Source: Bagarius yarrelli
Taxonomy: Eukaryota; Chordata; Actinopteri; Siluriformes; Sisoridae
Direction of reading: 5' to 3'
Length of the DNA: 64,000 nt
Assembly (NCBI GenBank): GCA_005784505.1
Contig: VCAZ01000044.1
Span: forward strand, 1,478,501 to 1,542,500
Shown here: positions 35,137-50,179 of the stretch, in pieces
Layout: every line of letters starts with the position of its first letter
How positions within the stretch are numbered: the stretch's first letter is position 1
Translations under genes and position numbers: made by a program
The notes under the pieces: generated by a model
What the model saw: the letters and a program-made list of their open reading frames with translations, nothing else
What the model was told of the DNA's origin: nothing
The model's database searches: none

Positions 35137-35562
35137 TTATGTCTCGGCTGAGCTCCTTTGGGTCTCGTGGTGTCTCCTGTTGCGTGGTTTGCGCTGCTCC
35201 TTGGCTTCGTATGGGTCTTTCTTGTCCTGCTCAGCAATTTGCCAGTAGTCCTGGCAGTACTGGTTGATTAAGCCCATCTCAGGCTGGCTCAGGATGGTCA
35301 GCAGGTCTTTGTACTGCTCAGCACTGGGTGTCCAGGCACTGGTTTGTAGTGGAATGGCAGGCATGGCAGGTAAAGAAGCTCCTGTCTCCATTTGGATGTT
35401 GTTGACTGTACGCACAGAAAGCACGAGCAGCTGAAGCTTGACCAGAGTGTGTTTGAAATTCTTCTCAGTGGCTGTACACTGGTAGGTGCCGGCGTCTGAG
35501 AGTTGCAGGGAGCGTAAAAGCAGGCCCTGATCTGTGTGTAACATGCGACCATCTGAACGAAT
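35137..35562 (-). CDS. sema3f: sema3f last exon: Ig end, basic tail, stop
   Basis: 141 codons plus a TAA stop at 35139-35137. LQLSDAGTYQCTATEKNFKH carries the second Ig cysteine. GLINQYCQDYW and the basic KEQRKPRNRRHH (neuropilin-binding, furin-type) end the protein, with a short extra tail ETQRSSAET beyond the human end. Confidence 0.95.
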   Translation of the reverse strand: MRSDGRMLHTDQGLLLRSLQLSDAGTYQCTATEKNFKHTLVKLQLLVLSVRTVNNIQMETGASLPAMPAIPLQTSAWTPSAEQYKDLLTILSQPEMGLINQYCQDYWQIAEQDKKDPYEAKEQRKPRNRRHHETQRSSAET

Positions 35563-38500
35563 CTGATGAAAAAAAAAAGAATTGTTTACTGTATCAATAC
35601 ATATTTGTTCATTCATCTTCTAATTCGGGGCTACGGGGATCTGCTGGAGCCTATCCCAGCTATCTTTGAAAGAGCAAAAGGCAGGAGGGGTAAACCCTGG
35701 GCAGGTCAACAGTCCATCACAAGGAGACACACACTCCTATAGGCAATTTAGAATCACCAATTAACCTAACATACATGTTTTTGCAACAGTGCTAACCACT
35801 AAGCCAATATGCCACTATGCCGCCCCTGTGTTAATACACAATATGTTTAAATAAGTACAGGTAAATACAGGAAAGTTTGCATGAAGCTACTCAGCGTAAG
35901 TAATAAATAGACATTCATCTGAAGGTGGAGCTTAGTGGTTGGCTCACAGCAAGAAGGTCCCAAATTCGATTCCCGGCCAGGGGTTCTTTCTGTGTGGAGT
36001 TTGCATGTTCTCCCCGTGCTTGCGTGGGTTTACTCCAGGTACTCGGGTTTCCTCCCACAGTCCAAAAAAACGTATGTATTTTAGGTTAATTGGTGATTCA
36101 AAATTTGCCCATAGGAGCGAGTGCAAGCGTGTGTGTGGACTGGCGACCTGTCCAGGGTGTACGCATTCTGCCTTTTAAAGACAGCTGGAATAAGTTTCAT
36201 CAGATCCCGGTGACCATGAATTAGGGAATAGGCAGGTAAATCATTCATTAAAAGATAATTGAATAAATAAATAATAGACTAATATGTAACTAAAAAAACT
36301 AGCTTTTATAAAAATGTATTTGATTTCATACTGATAGGGACATACTGAAGTGGTATTGCAGTGGTTAAAGTGTTGGACTGCTAATTGAAAGATCAGGGTT
36401 CGAGGCCCTTAACCCCCAATTGCAAAACCCCAAATTTACAAAAATGTAAATGTAATCTAAATGCATCTCAATCTAAATAGGGTTAGTATCAGCATAATAC
36501 TATAATAATCAATAATAATAATAATAATAAAGGTATACAAGCATAATACTGTATCATGTACATTCTATATGAGGTGGATTAGGGCCATTATAGTCATAAG
36601 ATAATATTTAATAAAGGAAATGTAGGACACCAATTACATCCCTAAAGATGGAAAGTACCAAAATTCTCCACATTTACAGCATTTAGCAGACACTCTTGTT
36701 TAGAGCTACATAGGAAAGTCAAATCATTGAACACTTAATGCTGGTTTATTAGATAACAAATTAGATCACAGAGTGTACCAACCCACAAAAACTGTTTTAA
36801 TTTTAAGTGCCAGGTATTTAGCAGTAAGGTTTAATGTGCAAAGCTTCAAACCTCTCTCCTCCTGTCACTGTTCTCCTTTTGAAAATGCCATTTAATAGAC
36901 ACATGAGGAGACCTGGCCTGGCACTCCAGGAACGCTGTGCTTCCCTCCACTCCATACTGCACTGTCTCCAAAGTGTTTCTATTGGCTGGGTTAGAAAACA
37001 AAAAAACACCTTAGTATAGCAATGTATGCTAGTTATCACAATACTGCTTAGAACTCATTCCTTACCGTTAGAGTTGTAGCCTCTGCATTGTCTAATCGGG
37101 TTGCCATACTTAACATCTTGTCTTCGACTGCGCCTAGTAGAGCAAAGCAGCCGAGCCAATCAGAATTGTCAGCCTCCCATTATATTGCTACACACACACA
37201 CACACATGCACACACACAAAACTCTTACCTCTTGTGGTTGGTAGAGTAGCGGGAGCACGACTTGCCGTCCCAGGCGCAGTAAGGGTCCCGGGCCAAGCAG
37301 CAGTCTGCACAGCCCTCACCGTATACATCACATCTGTGTAAGGCCAAGTGAGTAACTCCTACTGCTGAACTTACATACAGCTGTTGCTGTGGAAATAAAA
37401 ACACATACACACACGCTGTTTACCACAACAGAATCTTATCTATTTACTTCTGTTTTTACTAAATGTTTTTTTCTACAGTCTTGGTGAACTTCAAATTATC
37501 CAGTACTTTTAGTCATTTTTGGGGGTGGGAAATGCACACCAAATTTACAGTGAATGATAAATAGATTATATAATCATACATATTCACATTTTTAACAAGA
37601 AATCTCATACTTACTCGTTTTGGAGAAATCTTCATTGTGGTTATTGGAGTTGGAATCTAAAGCAAAATAATAGTAATAATATTATTTTAATATATTCTGT
37701 ATAATGAAAAATTCAAAGAGGATAGTAACAAAATGAAAGAATACGCACTCTAAAGACCTCCACTTCCTCCAGAACTAGTTCCTCAGTCTGTAGGTCATCA
37801 CGAGGAAGAACAATGACCTTCTGCACTGTGCCTCTGTCTATAAACGGTATAATCACTTTTACCCAAAAATATTTCTAGTATGAAAGGTTGGTCTTAAATA
37901 AAAATGCTTATTTTTTTAACTAATTGTCCGTTCCCTGTTACTGTAAAATATTTAAACGATAGGCAGGGATTACAAAAAAGGTAATGTTTTGTTTGGAAAA
38001 CATTTGATATTATTATTATTACTGATATAAACTAATGTATATTTTGTCTATATATAGTAAAAGAATACATCTGAAAATTAGGTGTCTGTGGATTTAACAT
38101 TTAAGGCAGAAAACCAAAAACTGTCTGCTGTGATTAGCAATGTCAAAGCGACCGGAGGCCATGGTATGATTGTTGGTTTGATCATTTCACACACTGCTGA
38201 TTGCTTGGGATTGTAAGAAAACCAAAAAACATCCAGTTAGCATTAGTTTTTTCAGGTGGAACTGTCTTGTTGATGACTAAATATTAAAAATGTCTGGACC
38301 CACTGTGGATTTCTGTTCTTGGCTAACAGAAGTGGAACCTGATTTGGTCGTGGTTTAACAGATCTGTCTGGATGCTTGACGTGTTGTGTGATCCAAGATG
38401 ATTCTCTGCTCAGTCGTTCAGTCACTGTATAGATTTCCTGTCAGCTTAAACTAGTCTGGCTAGTCAAATTAAAAATCTCAGGAGATGAGCGGTTTCGGAA

Positions 38501-40178
38501 AATCTTGGTTTCGGAAGTGGCCTGTCTGGCACCAACACACATACCAGGGTGACTTAGAAAACCAGATTTTACCATTTTCTCAAGTTTAATGGAAATATCA
38601 CCTGAAGCACTTGACCTGCATCCGTATGGTTAGGATACATGATTGGCTGACTAAGTAATGCAGATGCTCAGAGTAAATTGAACAGTAATTGTAAATATTT
38701 AGAGTCAACAGTAGCTTTTTAAAGACTTATTTTGTATCTCTCATGCTTACAGATGCAGTTGTCTTACCCGTTCCTAGGAACAGCACCTCGTAGCTGCCGT
38801 CTGCTGCTGCAACTTGGTCCACAGTGATTGTGGTAAACTCATAATCGACGTTGGTGCGCACCACCAGGGGGCGCTTGTGCACTGGATACACGGCATTGTA
38901 CATGGTGGGGTGGTTCCTCATGAAGTTGATCACCTCGTCTGGGTAATCTTTAGTGGATTTCATGTTGGGGGTGAAGGTCCCTCCTGGACACTGCGATGAA
39001 AAGACACTTATTGGATTGTGTATTAAAGTGTGTACCGCTATATTCGTTTCTGTTAAAATAAATATTATATTAAATTTGTGACAAGCATAAGCATTTTAAC
39101 AGCAGTAGAAATGAAGTACAATGCAAAAGAGAAAAAAGGATTAAAGCATCTAAAATAAATATAATTAAATAATGTGTGAATAGATTAATTGTAAAGTACA
39201 GATGCTCTCATATGTTTCAGTAGGTTAGATTCCACACATTATTTAAATAAATCTGTTATTCATTTGTCATGAGAAAAGGAATTTCGGGAGTTAGTCTAAA
39301 AACACATTAGTGCTGTCCAAGCTCAGATTCATGTCTGACAAGACTAATTTCATCTCAAAGGACCAGACCTGATCTCTCAAAGATACATATTTCTTGATGA
39401 GACAATCTCTAAAAAACCTGCTAGCAAAAACTGCTACGGATGAGAATGAACAACACTACACCCAAGGACAGAATCTCCAAAACCCACCCACAATCTATCA
39501 TATGCTTGTAGCTGGTTGGATAAGCCACCTTTCATAAATAGCTTCTACTTTGCCTTGATGCTGTTTTTTGGTTATTTGTAAACATATGCTATGTCACAGG
39601 CTGCTTTAAAGCCACAAAAATGTATTTTTAGAAATATATACTTGTTAAAGATCACGTGTGACCACAAATCGAGCGATTTTTCACATGAGAAAAGAAATGT
39701 GGGAAAAAGAAAACAAGGACAGTGTATGAGAAACAAATCGAGAACTGCATTTGTTGGCAAGTTGTTCCGCTAAACAGAAAAGCTGTATTAAAAATACATC
39801 ATATGACTTGTTATATTGTTTATATATGTGTGTGTGTGTGAGAGAGAAAGAGAGAGAGAAAAAAAAGAAAGAAAGATGCTTACTGTCCCAGGCCGTGGGT
39901 AAGGGATTTTCCCTTGGTAGGCAATCCACTGGTAGTTTGGACCTTCCTTGTGGGCAAAGGGGCCATTAAATACCATTCGCACGTCGGCCATGGAATACAC
40001 ACATATGGCTGAACCCTTAAACACTGACCTGGAGAGGAAAGAGTTAATGACTCATCATTTCAAGTCATTCCAAGCTATTAAAGATTCACATATTATTGCT
40101 TAGCTATGCACATTTTTTGTGGTCTTTAGCATAAAAAATGCACAATAGTAAACATGATCATTATGAGGGGAAAAAGAC

Positions 40179-40212
<34 letters not shown>

Positions 40213-43200
40213 CTGTGAAAGCACTCCTGCCCTGCAGCAAAAAGACAACACATTTTTCATTACCATGTAGCCGTGTGCATTTGGCTTTACAAAGCTTAGA
40301 CAAAGCCTGGAGGCATTGCTGATTTAATCTGGGATGGAAAGACTTCCCAACACTGATCCCTCTTATTCGCTATAAATTTAAATATTTTCTTTGTGAACCT
40401 GGTTAAAACTCCTTTGGTTCCCTTTTAAGGAATCTGAGCTTAGTGCTGAATTTCACTGTCATTTATTACACTGACTACTGTGATCTAACATACAATATTT
40501 GGTTTCTTATTCTCTTGGTAACCAGTGAACTGTTTCCTGTATTAACTTATTAAATCAGCCAAACCATATAAGATTGCTAAGATTTGTAGAAAATCTGCTG
40601 TCCTATCAGCTCAGATATTAAATATGACTCAGTGCCGGCCCTCCTGCCAATCTCATAAGTCGAATCACTGAATAGCATTTGCTACAAGCTAAGACAATAA
40701 GCTGTATTTACCCATACTTACCCCGACACAGAGAAGACTCCGTAGATGACCGGATTCTTAGTGTCCTGTGTCTTCTGAATAAAAACATCCCCTAAAAAAG
40801 TGCACAGGCTTAATCAGAGGTGTTCTGTGATCGGATACGGATAAATATTGCCAAAACGAGTCTACAGGGAGGAAAAGCTAAGGAAGAAAAGTGAAAGTTA
40901 AAAAAATCCTATAAAGTTCTCATAAAGTTCATATATTCTCTCCAGCAGACTGTACCATACACACAGACGCAGTAAATTAACTCCTGAAGTCTAGAGACGG
41001 TGTACCGAGCCAAAATGAAAAAGGAGTTTAATATGACATGAGGGAGAAGCACATACTGCTGGACATGCTTGAGTACTAAAGGACTGTAAAATAGCAGAGA
41101 GAAAAAACAAAGAGGATGAGAGAAGAGAGACAGAGACAACAAAAGAGGTGAGGAAAGAGGGAGGATAGTTGATGTCTAGAAGCTTCACATCAACCAAGAA
41201 TCCCAAATGAAGTTGTTTGTTAAGTCTACAGGGTGGGTGAAAAGTAACTAGGCATTAAAAATTGGTACTAGAGTTCATATTTTAATACGAATTTGATTAA
41301 ACTAATTGTACTTTATTACATAGAAAAATGAAAGCTAAGCTTTAACTTTCAAGATAGCTACTGGTGGCGTCAACCGGTTTCCATAGAGGTGGAATGTATC
41401 GGATATTGCTGAGAACCTTCTGATTCTGTGTCCTCCAGTGTCCTCCTATTTACTTTTCTCTATCTAGAGACTCTATTTCTTCATGACTCCAGTGATACTA
41501 CGAGTTCTATAGCCATTAAATATTGCCTAGTTAATTTTTACCCATCCTGTACACATCCTTTTGCTTCTATTGCCCTCTATTTTAGGTCTCTAGGTCAGAT
41601 CACTGTGTATGCTTTATGTGTTGCTATGCAAGTCACTCTACTGCTATTTTATATGCTGCTATTCTATGGGCAAAGGTACAAAACAGAGGGACGAAAAAAA
41701 AAAAGATGTAAAGTGAGACAGACGACCACAGACGCATAGACTGTCACAGATAATCAGACCCAAATGAATCAGAAACCTGAACAGGACTGAAAGCTCCAGG
41801 CTCATTATATGAAGCGGCACTCCTGCTAATGCATCCTTAGAAAAAAAGCAAACAGCCATAAAATCCTTATTGGCCCTGAGTCGACACGGAAAAACATGAG
41901 GTCAAACGGTCCTTTCAGGAGTGAATTCCTTCCACACAATCATAGAAATAGAATAAACACTAGCAAGAAGGAAAGCTGGAGGCCAAGATGAGGAAAGAGG
42001 AAAAGAAAATTCGGCATGGAATGTGATAACTGCAACGAACCGGGCCCGAAGCAACCACTTTGCAGATTTGAGCGTCTGCAGAAGCAATAAAAAAAAAAAT
42101 CCATGCTTCAAACATTTGGATTTAATTGTGGCTAAGGAAAGGAAGGCTGGTTGTTTCTTCTGGATTTATTGCCCAATTCTGTTTCACCCTGTCAATCAAA
42201 TGCTGGGCAAGACTCCCTTACCTTCTGGCAAGCCTGGCTAAGTAATACATTCACAGATTCACACAGTCCTATACACATTCTCAAAAAACAACACACAAAT
42301 GGAATACACACATGTATAAAATGTATGCCTTTTTTAGACTATACACTAATTTCTAGATTGTACTTAACTATTATAGGTTTATTTTCTAACGGAATGGAAA
42401 TCAATCAGGAGATTTCCTTCTAACATTGGAAAACCCATTTGGCCTGTTAAGTTACTTCCAGCACTTAAAAGAAAACGTAATATTTTATCATTAAAAAATG
42501 AGAAGTTTTTAAACGGAAGACTCTGGAGAATTATAGCAGTCAGTATATACAACCTTACGCAAATGAGCTGGACCAGGACTTCATTTATTCCCTGTGGGAC
42601 TGACATTTACATTTACAGCATTTGGCAGACATCCTTATCCAGAAAGACTTTTATTTGTCTATTTTATAAATGTATCCAAGCAATTGGGAGTTAAAGGCCT
42701 TGCTCAGGGGCCCAGCAATGGCAACTTGGTGGCGCTGGGAATTGAACCCCGGTCGTCCAATTAGCAGTCCAAAACCTTTACCACTGCCCTACCACTTCCA
42801 TCACGACTCTTTATTAAAAACAAATCATTAGACAAATGAATTGAGGCTGAACTTGAGAAGCTCATATATAGATACAGTATATAATTCAGTACAACTACAG
42901 CTTTATTTATATTTGATGCCGTTTTAGATCATGAGAAACCTGAAGCCTACCCCAGGGGACTACTTGTAACAGGTGAAGAGCAGTCTTGCCTACACGAAAA
43001 AAACATGGTTGTTTATTGATTGGCATCTCTACATTTTTTTGTGTTTGGTTTAAATGGGAGTGTGATTGTGCCCTGCTATAAGGTGGCATCCCAACCAGAG
43101 TGCCCCAAGTCCCCTAGAATAGACTCCAGGTTCCTCAGGACCTTGTGTTGGATAAGCAGCAGATGGATAGATATTTACAGACATACAGACAATTTAGAAA

Positions 43201-45794
43201 TCAGCCAAAAATGACCAGTGTTAGTACTGGTAGAGAAAACTGAAGAAGCAACGAAGCATGGCGAGAACATGCAGAATCAACACATGACTTTGGTTCAGTT
43301 ATGAAGATACGAAATACATTCTGAACTGCACTGGAAATGCACTGTTCCAGAAAAATCTAGTCTTGTAGGATCATTACTATCACCACAGTTGTAATGTGAA
43401 AATAACCCACAATTAAGAAATGTGTGATTGAACTCTTAGAAGTAATGACTTTTTGAAGGATATTCTAACAATATGCAAATATTCCTTTTGTTCATAGTTA
43501 TAGCCCAAACAATCTATTTACTAGCCTGTATTATTGTCCTGTATTATTTATTGGTATGACACATAAGGATGTATTGCTAATTCCATGGCTGTAAACCAGT
43601 CAAAATCCCAGCTGCTATTTTGCCTGTGCACTAAGATGGGTGCAGGGTTTGGACTGGGGGAGTGACACTAATGTCTGTTGGCACACTGGGATATTTTTTG
43701 AACTCGAAACAAGTGTTAACTATCTGCCAAAGACCCCTTTTTTTTATCACGAATGCAACATTTGCAGTTTCTATGCATCTCATTTCCCAATTCTCATTAA
43801 GTGGCAACCAGATAATTATTTTGCAATTAAAAATATCCATATACCATATAGCCTATAGATCTGACTGGATTAAACACCATATAATATATTAATTGTAACC
43901 ATTTTAATTAACCTAAATATCTAATATAATTGTAAACATAAAATGCTAGAAAGATGAGCACCTGATCCAAGATTCAAACCATTTCCTTAGCAGGGCAAAT
44001 GAGACACTTACGGAGCTCGTCGAAGTGCGTCTCGATACCATCAGCTCCAGTTACGGAGCAAATCAGTCGGGACTTCAGAAAGGTGCTCCACTTATTAACC
44101 AAACAACAATGACCTCCATCATCATTCTGTAAAGACAAAGACACATCAAAGAAAAAGAAGAAGTGATAAAAATGTGGAATAACGTCATTATTTTTGCTTT
44201 CTTTACAGTCGAACTACTGATGTCACATGGACAACAAGGTCGATCATCTTAACTCATTTCTGCTCCTTGAACCTGGTAGTTACTTTGCTGTCTATGGTAG
44301 GGTCAGAGACCCCTTAAATTGTGTCCCGAAGATAAAAAAATGTTTTACAGGTTTGGAACAACACGGTGGTAGGTAATTAACGACCAAATTTTTTTTTGAG
44401 TAAAATATCCCTGTAAAGTCACTTAGATTTTAAGGTTACACAAATAAATAACGACTGATAGGTTACTATCTCATATGCAGTATTTTTTTTATTTATTATT
44501 TTTTTTACAAAAAAAACTGGTTTTAGTTGAAAAACATTCTAAAAATCACTAATAATCAGTTCATTTGACATTTTGATCATAATTATTCACTTGAATGAGC
44601 ATTAGAGTTTTATCCCCTTATACTCATTTGAATTTTACATTTTACTATATGTGCTTGTAAATGTCAGGCAGTCATTTCAATACTTTTAAGTGAGCTCCAT
44701 CCGTTTTGTCATTTACTAAAAACTACACATAAGCTTTATTGATGAATCTGACATAGATTTACAAACTGAAAAAATTACCCCAGACCATTTGTGTTTTAAC
44801 TTATGTTAAAAACGAGAGAAAGTATTGAACACAGGAATCTCCCACACTCATGTGGTATAGTATGTGTGGGCTACAAGGGTAGGGTGGGGTAGAGTTGTAA
44901 ACATTGGCTCTGAGCACTGTTTAGACCCATCTGTTATGGATGGCCACCAAATCAAATAATGAGACATGGCAATGCCCAGTGACCAGCAGCCAACAACTAC
45001 CCACACGTTACAAACATTCAGAAAAGAATAGATTAGAGAAAATAATGATTATTAAAATATGGCTAGTAAAAACATAACTCTAACTTTAAGACTCATCATA
45101 TAGCTGTGAGACACTGGGAGGATTTCAGCAGCTGAATAAGGATATAAATAGTGACCAATTCCAGGATGTCCACATCACTCGAATCGCTATTTCTTTATTT
45201 ATAAAAAAAAGTGCTAATATGCAGAATGTCTGTCTGTTTGTGATGTGTGATGTGCATGTACTGTATGTGTATCTCACTAGACAGATCCTGCCAATTCTGG
45301 ATTGAGTCATAGGGGTCTGGCCCATCTCTGAAGCCTTCTCACGAAAGAAAAAGTACAGCTTGTCATCGTTCTTCTCAGCGCTGTCTGGTATAAGCTGTGC
45401 ATGAACAAATGTGGGATCTGGGAGACATGGAAATAAAGAAGAAAAAATGTCCATATAAGATAATGTACAATATCGATAACCTTTAAAGAATCTGTTAATG
45501 AAGACCAATTAACGTATAGACGACCACTAGTAAACGTCTCAACCACATCATCAGAAATACAACATGAGACACTACTTACATAAGAGTATGCAAGCTGGAA
45601 AATGGACCTAGTCTGCCTGTGTCTGTCCCTGTCTCTCTCTCTATGTAAATATCTTTTAGAAATATCTGTTTGTCTGATTGTCTGTTTTAACCAACCAACC
45701 AATCGTTCCTGTCTATCTATTAATAGGTATCTGTATGTCGGTCAGTTGTTTATCTGTCTGTCTGTTTGTCTATTAACATGTATTTTTCTGTCAG

Positions 45795-45856
<62 letters not shown>

Positions 45857-48800
45857 CTCCGTCCGTCCGTCTGTCCCGTCTGTCCCTCCCTCCCTCCCTC
45901 CGTCCGTCCGTCCGTCCCTCTGTCTGACTGTCTGTCTCAATCAGTCAGTTAATCATTTAACCAATCAATAAATTAGTCAGTCAGTCAGTCTGCCTGCTTT
46001 ACTATCTGTCTATCTATTTATCTGATTTTCAGTCAGTGCAAAAAACACACTTAAGACGATAGTGGGTTTATACTCCTCTGGTGTGTGGCTGTGTGTGTAA
46101 TGTGCGTAATGTTTGTACCGTTGAGCCAGCGCGAGTTGTACTGGTCGGTCCTCATTGCTGTGTGTTTCCCTAGTGTACGGAAAATAGCCGAGTCGGTTCC
46201 CATAAAATCGATGTACACTCCAGCGTAGAGCTGGCCATCTGTCCAAAGAGACACAGAAACGGATACACAAGCATTAAAGATGTTCTAACTGGATCCTAAA
46301 GGCACAGTATATAGAGTAATAGCTCTACAATAGCAGGCCTGGATGATGAAAACAGTGGGTGCTCAGGTATGGTGAGATCCTTACTGATCAGCGCAGACAC
46401 ACTGTTTAATTTAGGGTCAAATGGGCATTTTCCTTTCCCAGAATCCACTTTACCCGGTTCCAGGCGAAAGATGTATTCCTGGAATAAAACATGCAAAGTC
46501 CACATTAATGAGTCTACCATGCACATTAGAAGAAACATTATTGACTGCCATGATGTCTCAGCTTCATAGAACTTTCTTGTTTTTTTCCCCCTCTGTCACC
46601 GTTTGACCTTTGAACTGGAACTATACTGGAACGTCTTAGTAAATTTTTCTCTGTATGAACTATTGAATTGTTTTGGACAATGTAAACTACCAAATGATGC
46701 AGTGTGAAACATTTACGTATAACATTACAGCATTCGAAATAAAGACATAGCAATGCATAGATATGTTAATGGTCGGCTGGTTGGATGTAGCTATAGCACA
46801 TGTATTATCTATTTATTTATTACAGCATCTTTTTCTAATAAGGAAAAACATAATCCACTCTACAAACCACAATCCATACGGTTAATGTTGCATACTACAT
46901 CATAATACATCAGTTGCAGAATTAAGATTCCTCTTGAGTAACACTGATAAATTACATATTGATTTGTCAATACAAAAGATGCCATGTGAACAGCAATCCA
47001 GCATGCTTTTTAGTTTAGCAACAACTATTCAAGTCAAACCGAATTGTAAAGTAATAACAAAAAAACCCACTGGAATGAAAATATACGTTGCTATAAAAAA
47101 TACCCCAGTAGATTTTACCCCTGTAAAAAGTGACATTTATACGATTTTTTTAAAGGATATATGTTTGACTACACTTATATGTCATGTATCATTTCATCAA
47201 ACTAATATTGTTAACAGCCGTTTCATTTTTATCAGTAAAAGTCTCCCGATTCAATGGAAAGACAGCTTTCCCACGAGCCACAACTTCCCGGTTCTAGCAC
47301 GAGATCTCGGTGAGTGTTGTTGGATACCCGTATAGTCAAAACAAATTTTATCTAGCGAAAGCTTATCTACCAGGCTCTGCTTTTGAAGCACACTCTCCAT
47401 GAGGTAAACAAAGATTTATCTGCCTGTTGCACGATTCAAACAGCTGTCAGAACGAAAGATTAAAATCTGTTGTGAATGTTGTTGAAAGAAAAAAAAACTT
47501 GATGTAGAATGTGATGAATGTACAACTTCGAGATAAGCAAAGACATTAAAGTGGGTTCGAGAGTGAATCTCCGATTTACCAGCCGCTATGCATGAAATTC
47601 ATGTCTCGACAAATCATTTATTATGTTACACCCTGAAATAGGCAGGGGGGTGGGGGGCATACCCTCGTTTGGGATTTACAAGCATGCCTCAAATTTAACA
47701 CTTAACCAAGATTAATTTTTTGGCTGACTCATCACTTTGAGGTTATAATAACACACAATCAGTGGGTGTCAAGAGAGTTTGGCAATTTTTTTTATACACC
47801 GTCTCTAAAGGCACTGTTTGGGCAAGTGGAGGCAAACTTGACAGGATGAGGCATCCAAAATCAGGCATTTTTCCCCCAGCATTTATTCATGTTTCCCGTT
47901 GACACATTTAACAGCAGCCTGGAGCAGCTGCTAGTTTGTGTACACTCATCATCTCCTCTGTTATCACACTGGACCAAGATGAATGTTAATTAGAATAGAA
48001 ACCGATTTTAACAGATTTTCTGTTCAATTTCAATTTCACAACTTTTGTAATCTATATAAATATTTAGATATTTAAGTTAGCATATCTGTCCTAGCAAAAA
48101 CCCCACCAAACCCCTTCTTGAAGGAGCCTTATATACACTTTAAGGACAAAAATATAAGGACACCTGATAATCACAACCATATGTGTTTATTTATTCATCC
48201 TATTCCAGATTAAGTCTCACCTTTACTCCTATAATAATCCACTCCAACTGTAACACATCATGTTTTTATAGATCTCAGGGATTTGTGCACAGGGGCATTT
48301 TTAGACATTTTTAGCACTTTGTGCTTGAGAAACACTTAAAGGTGTTCTGGTAAGGCGTCCACAAACTTTTGCCCTTAGAGTGTATATTACTTTTCCTCTT
48401 ATGCAGGAAATCCGTGTCCCACCTTGGGTGCATAAGGTTCAGGCGAGGCACTGGGTTCTGCTGCACGACTCGTTCGACCTCCTGCTCGAAGATTTTGATT
48501 CTGCATCAGAGCCTAAGAGGACAAGCAATGTTAGTGGGTTAATCTTTCACACTGTAGTTTGTTGTTCAGGACTGACAATGTAGCAGATATACAGAATTAA
48601 CGATGCCGTGCTGATTATTTACATGCTTGGTAAAACTGTGGATTTGCAGTAAATGTCACTGTTATCTTGAAAGATGCAGAGCATGCAGATGTGTGTGTGT
48701 GGAGGGGTCTAGGAAAAAATGGCAAATAGCCAAATAAAATAATTTGATCATTTTTCTGTCTATAACATGCTCTGAAATCTTCCACCAACATGATGTTATT

Positions 48801-50118
48801 TTTATATGTTTTTACTATTACTAAGCCTACTTTCTTGCAATACAGACTGGGTTAGAAGCGGGTTTAGCGAATGTGGTGATAAAATCAATCAGTCTGCATG
48901 AAAAAATGTCAACACGCAGTAGATGCTTTAATTGGGATGCGGGATAGATACTGTACATGGCATCATTCTGTGATGTTTCTGCTGTTGAAATAAAATCTTT
49001 TCAACATTTTCCCTTATTCAACGTTCAACTTTGGGTGTAACGATATTTATACATTTAATAATATCTGTTTAAAATTCTTCCAAGAGTAACATGTTTCGGT
49101 TTATAAATGGATACTCTTTCCAGAACAATAACATATAGGACAAAATGTTAGCATTTCACAATGTAAATGGTTTTGCCAGGCCACTACACATAGAATCCCA
49201 TTTAATGAAACAGTAAAGCTATAAGCTAAAGACATTTAGGATTTGGACCAATATACCTATATTAAACATTAGAACAGAATTTCAACTTTAATTTTCAGAA
49301 ATGTTCCTTTAGATGTGTTAAAACAAATTAGAACATGATATATTTTGTTAAAACCAGCACATTTTCTAGATCAGAAAGAATATGGGAACATGGCACTGCC
49401 AAGAGGGCGACAATCAAGATGTTTCTAAGGGACCACACACTTTCAGGGCTCCCAGAGATCTGTTTAATTAGTAGTAACAGTGCGTAATGGGTGTGGTAGG
49501 GGGCCCAAACTCATATTCATTCATATGAAAATTGCGAGCAGCGCCCCTGGTGACAGGTGTTTCATGTTGCATTGATTGGTGTTCCTGTTAGATTTGTTAT
49601 ATAAGCAATAGTCAGGCTTTGATTGGCTTGTTTTGATTTAAAGCTGAATTTTTTGCCTGTTAATGCTAAATTTGGATAAAACCAACCTAAATGAACAGGG
49701 AACTGTCTATGGAAGAATAGCCAGACATGTTAATGGTGAATAAAGGGAAAATCAATGCACTAACACTGGGCAATATTTATAATTAACATAGATACTAAAT
49801 ATACCCCTAAAAACCAACAACCACTAAAAGAAGCTGCAGTACAAGTTGACAAATTTTACACAAAATAAGTATGAAACTCACTGACATTTGGTGAGTGCGG
49901 GTGGCCGCAGGGGATTTGTTATTAAGGCTGTTTTTAAGGCTGTTGTGTTATTTTAAGACTGTTTGTGCCAGTACTTTTGTTTACCCTCAAATGGGTGGTC
50001 ATTTCAGTTGTTTAACACTAATCCAGCCCCTCCACTACTTTTTTGGAGGTGCTGTATAGGAAATACACTATTTATAGAAGGCTGAATGCACATAAAGAAT
50101 ACAAATATATCAATAAAG

Positions 50119-50179
<61 letters not shown>

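Noticed and set aside
45602..45952. 116-codon plus-strand frame
   Set aside because: It runs through TATC and CCGT repeats opposite a sema3f intron; no family similarity.
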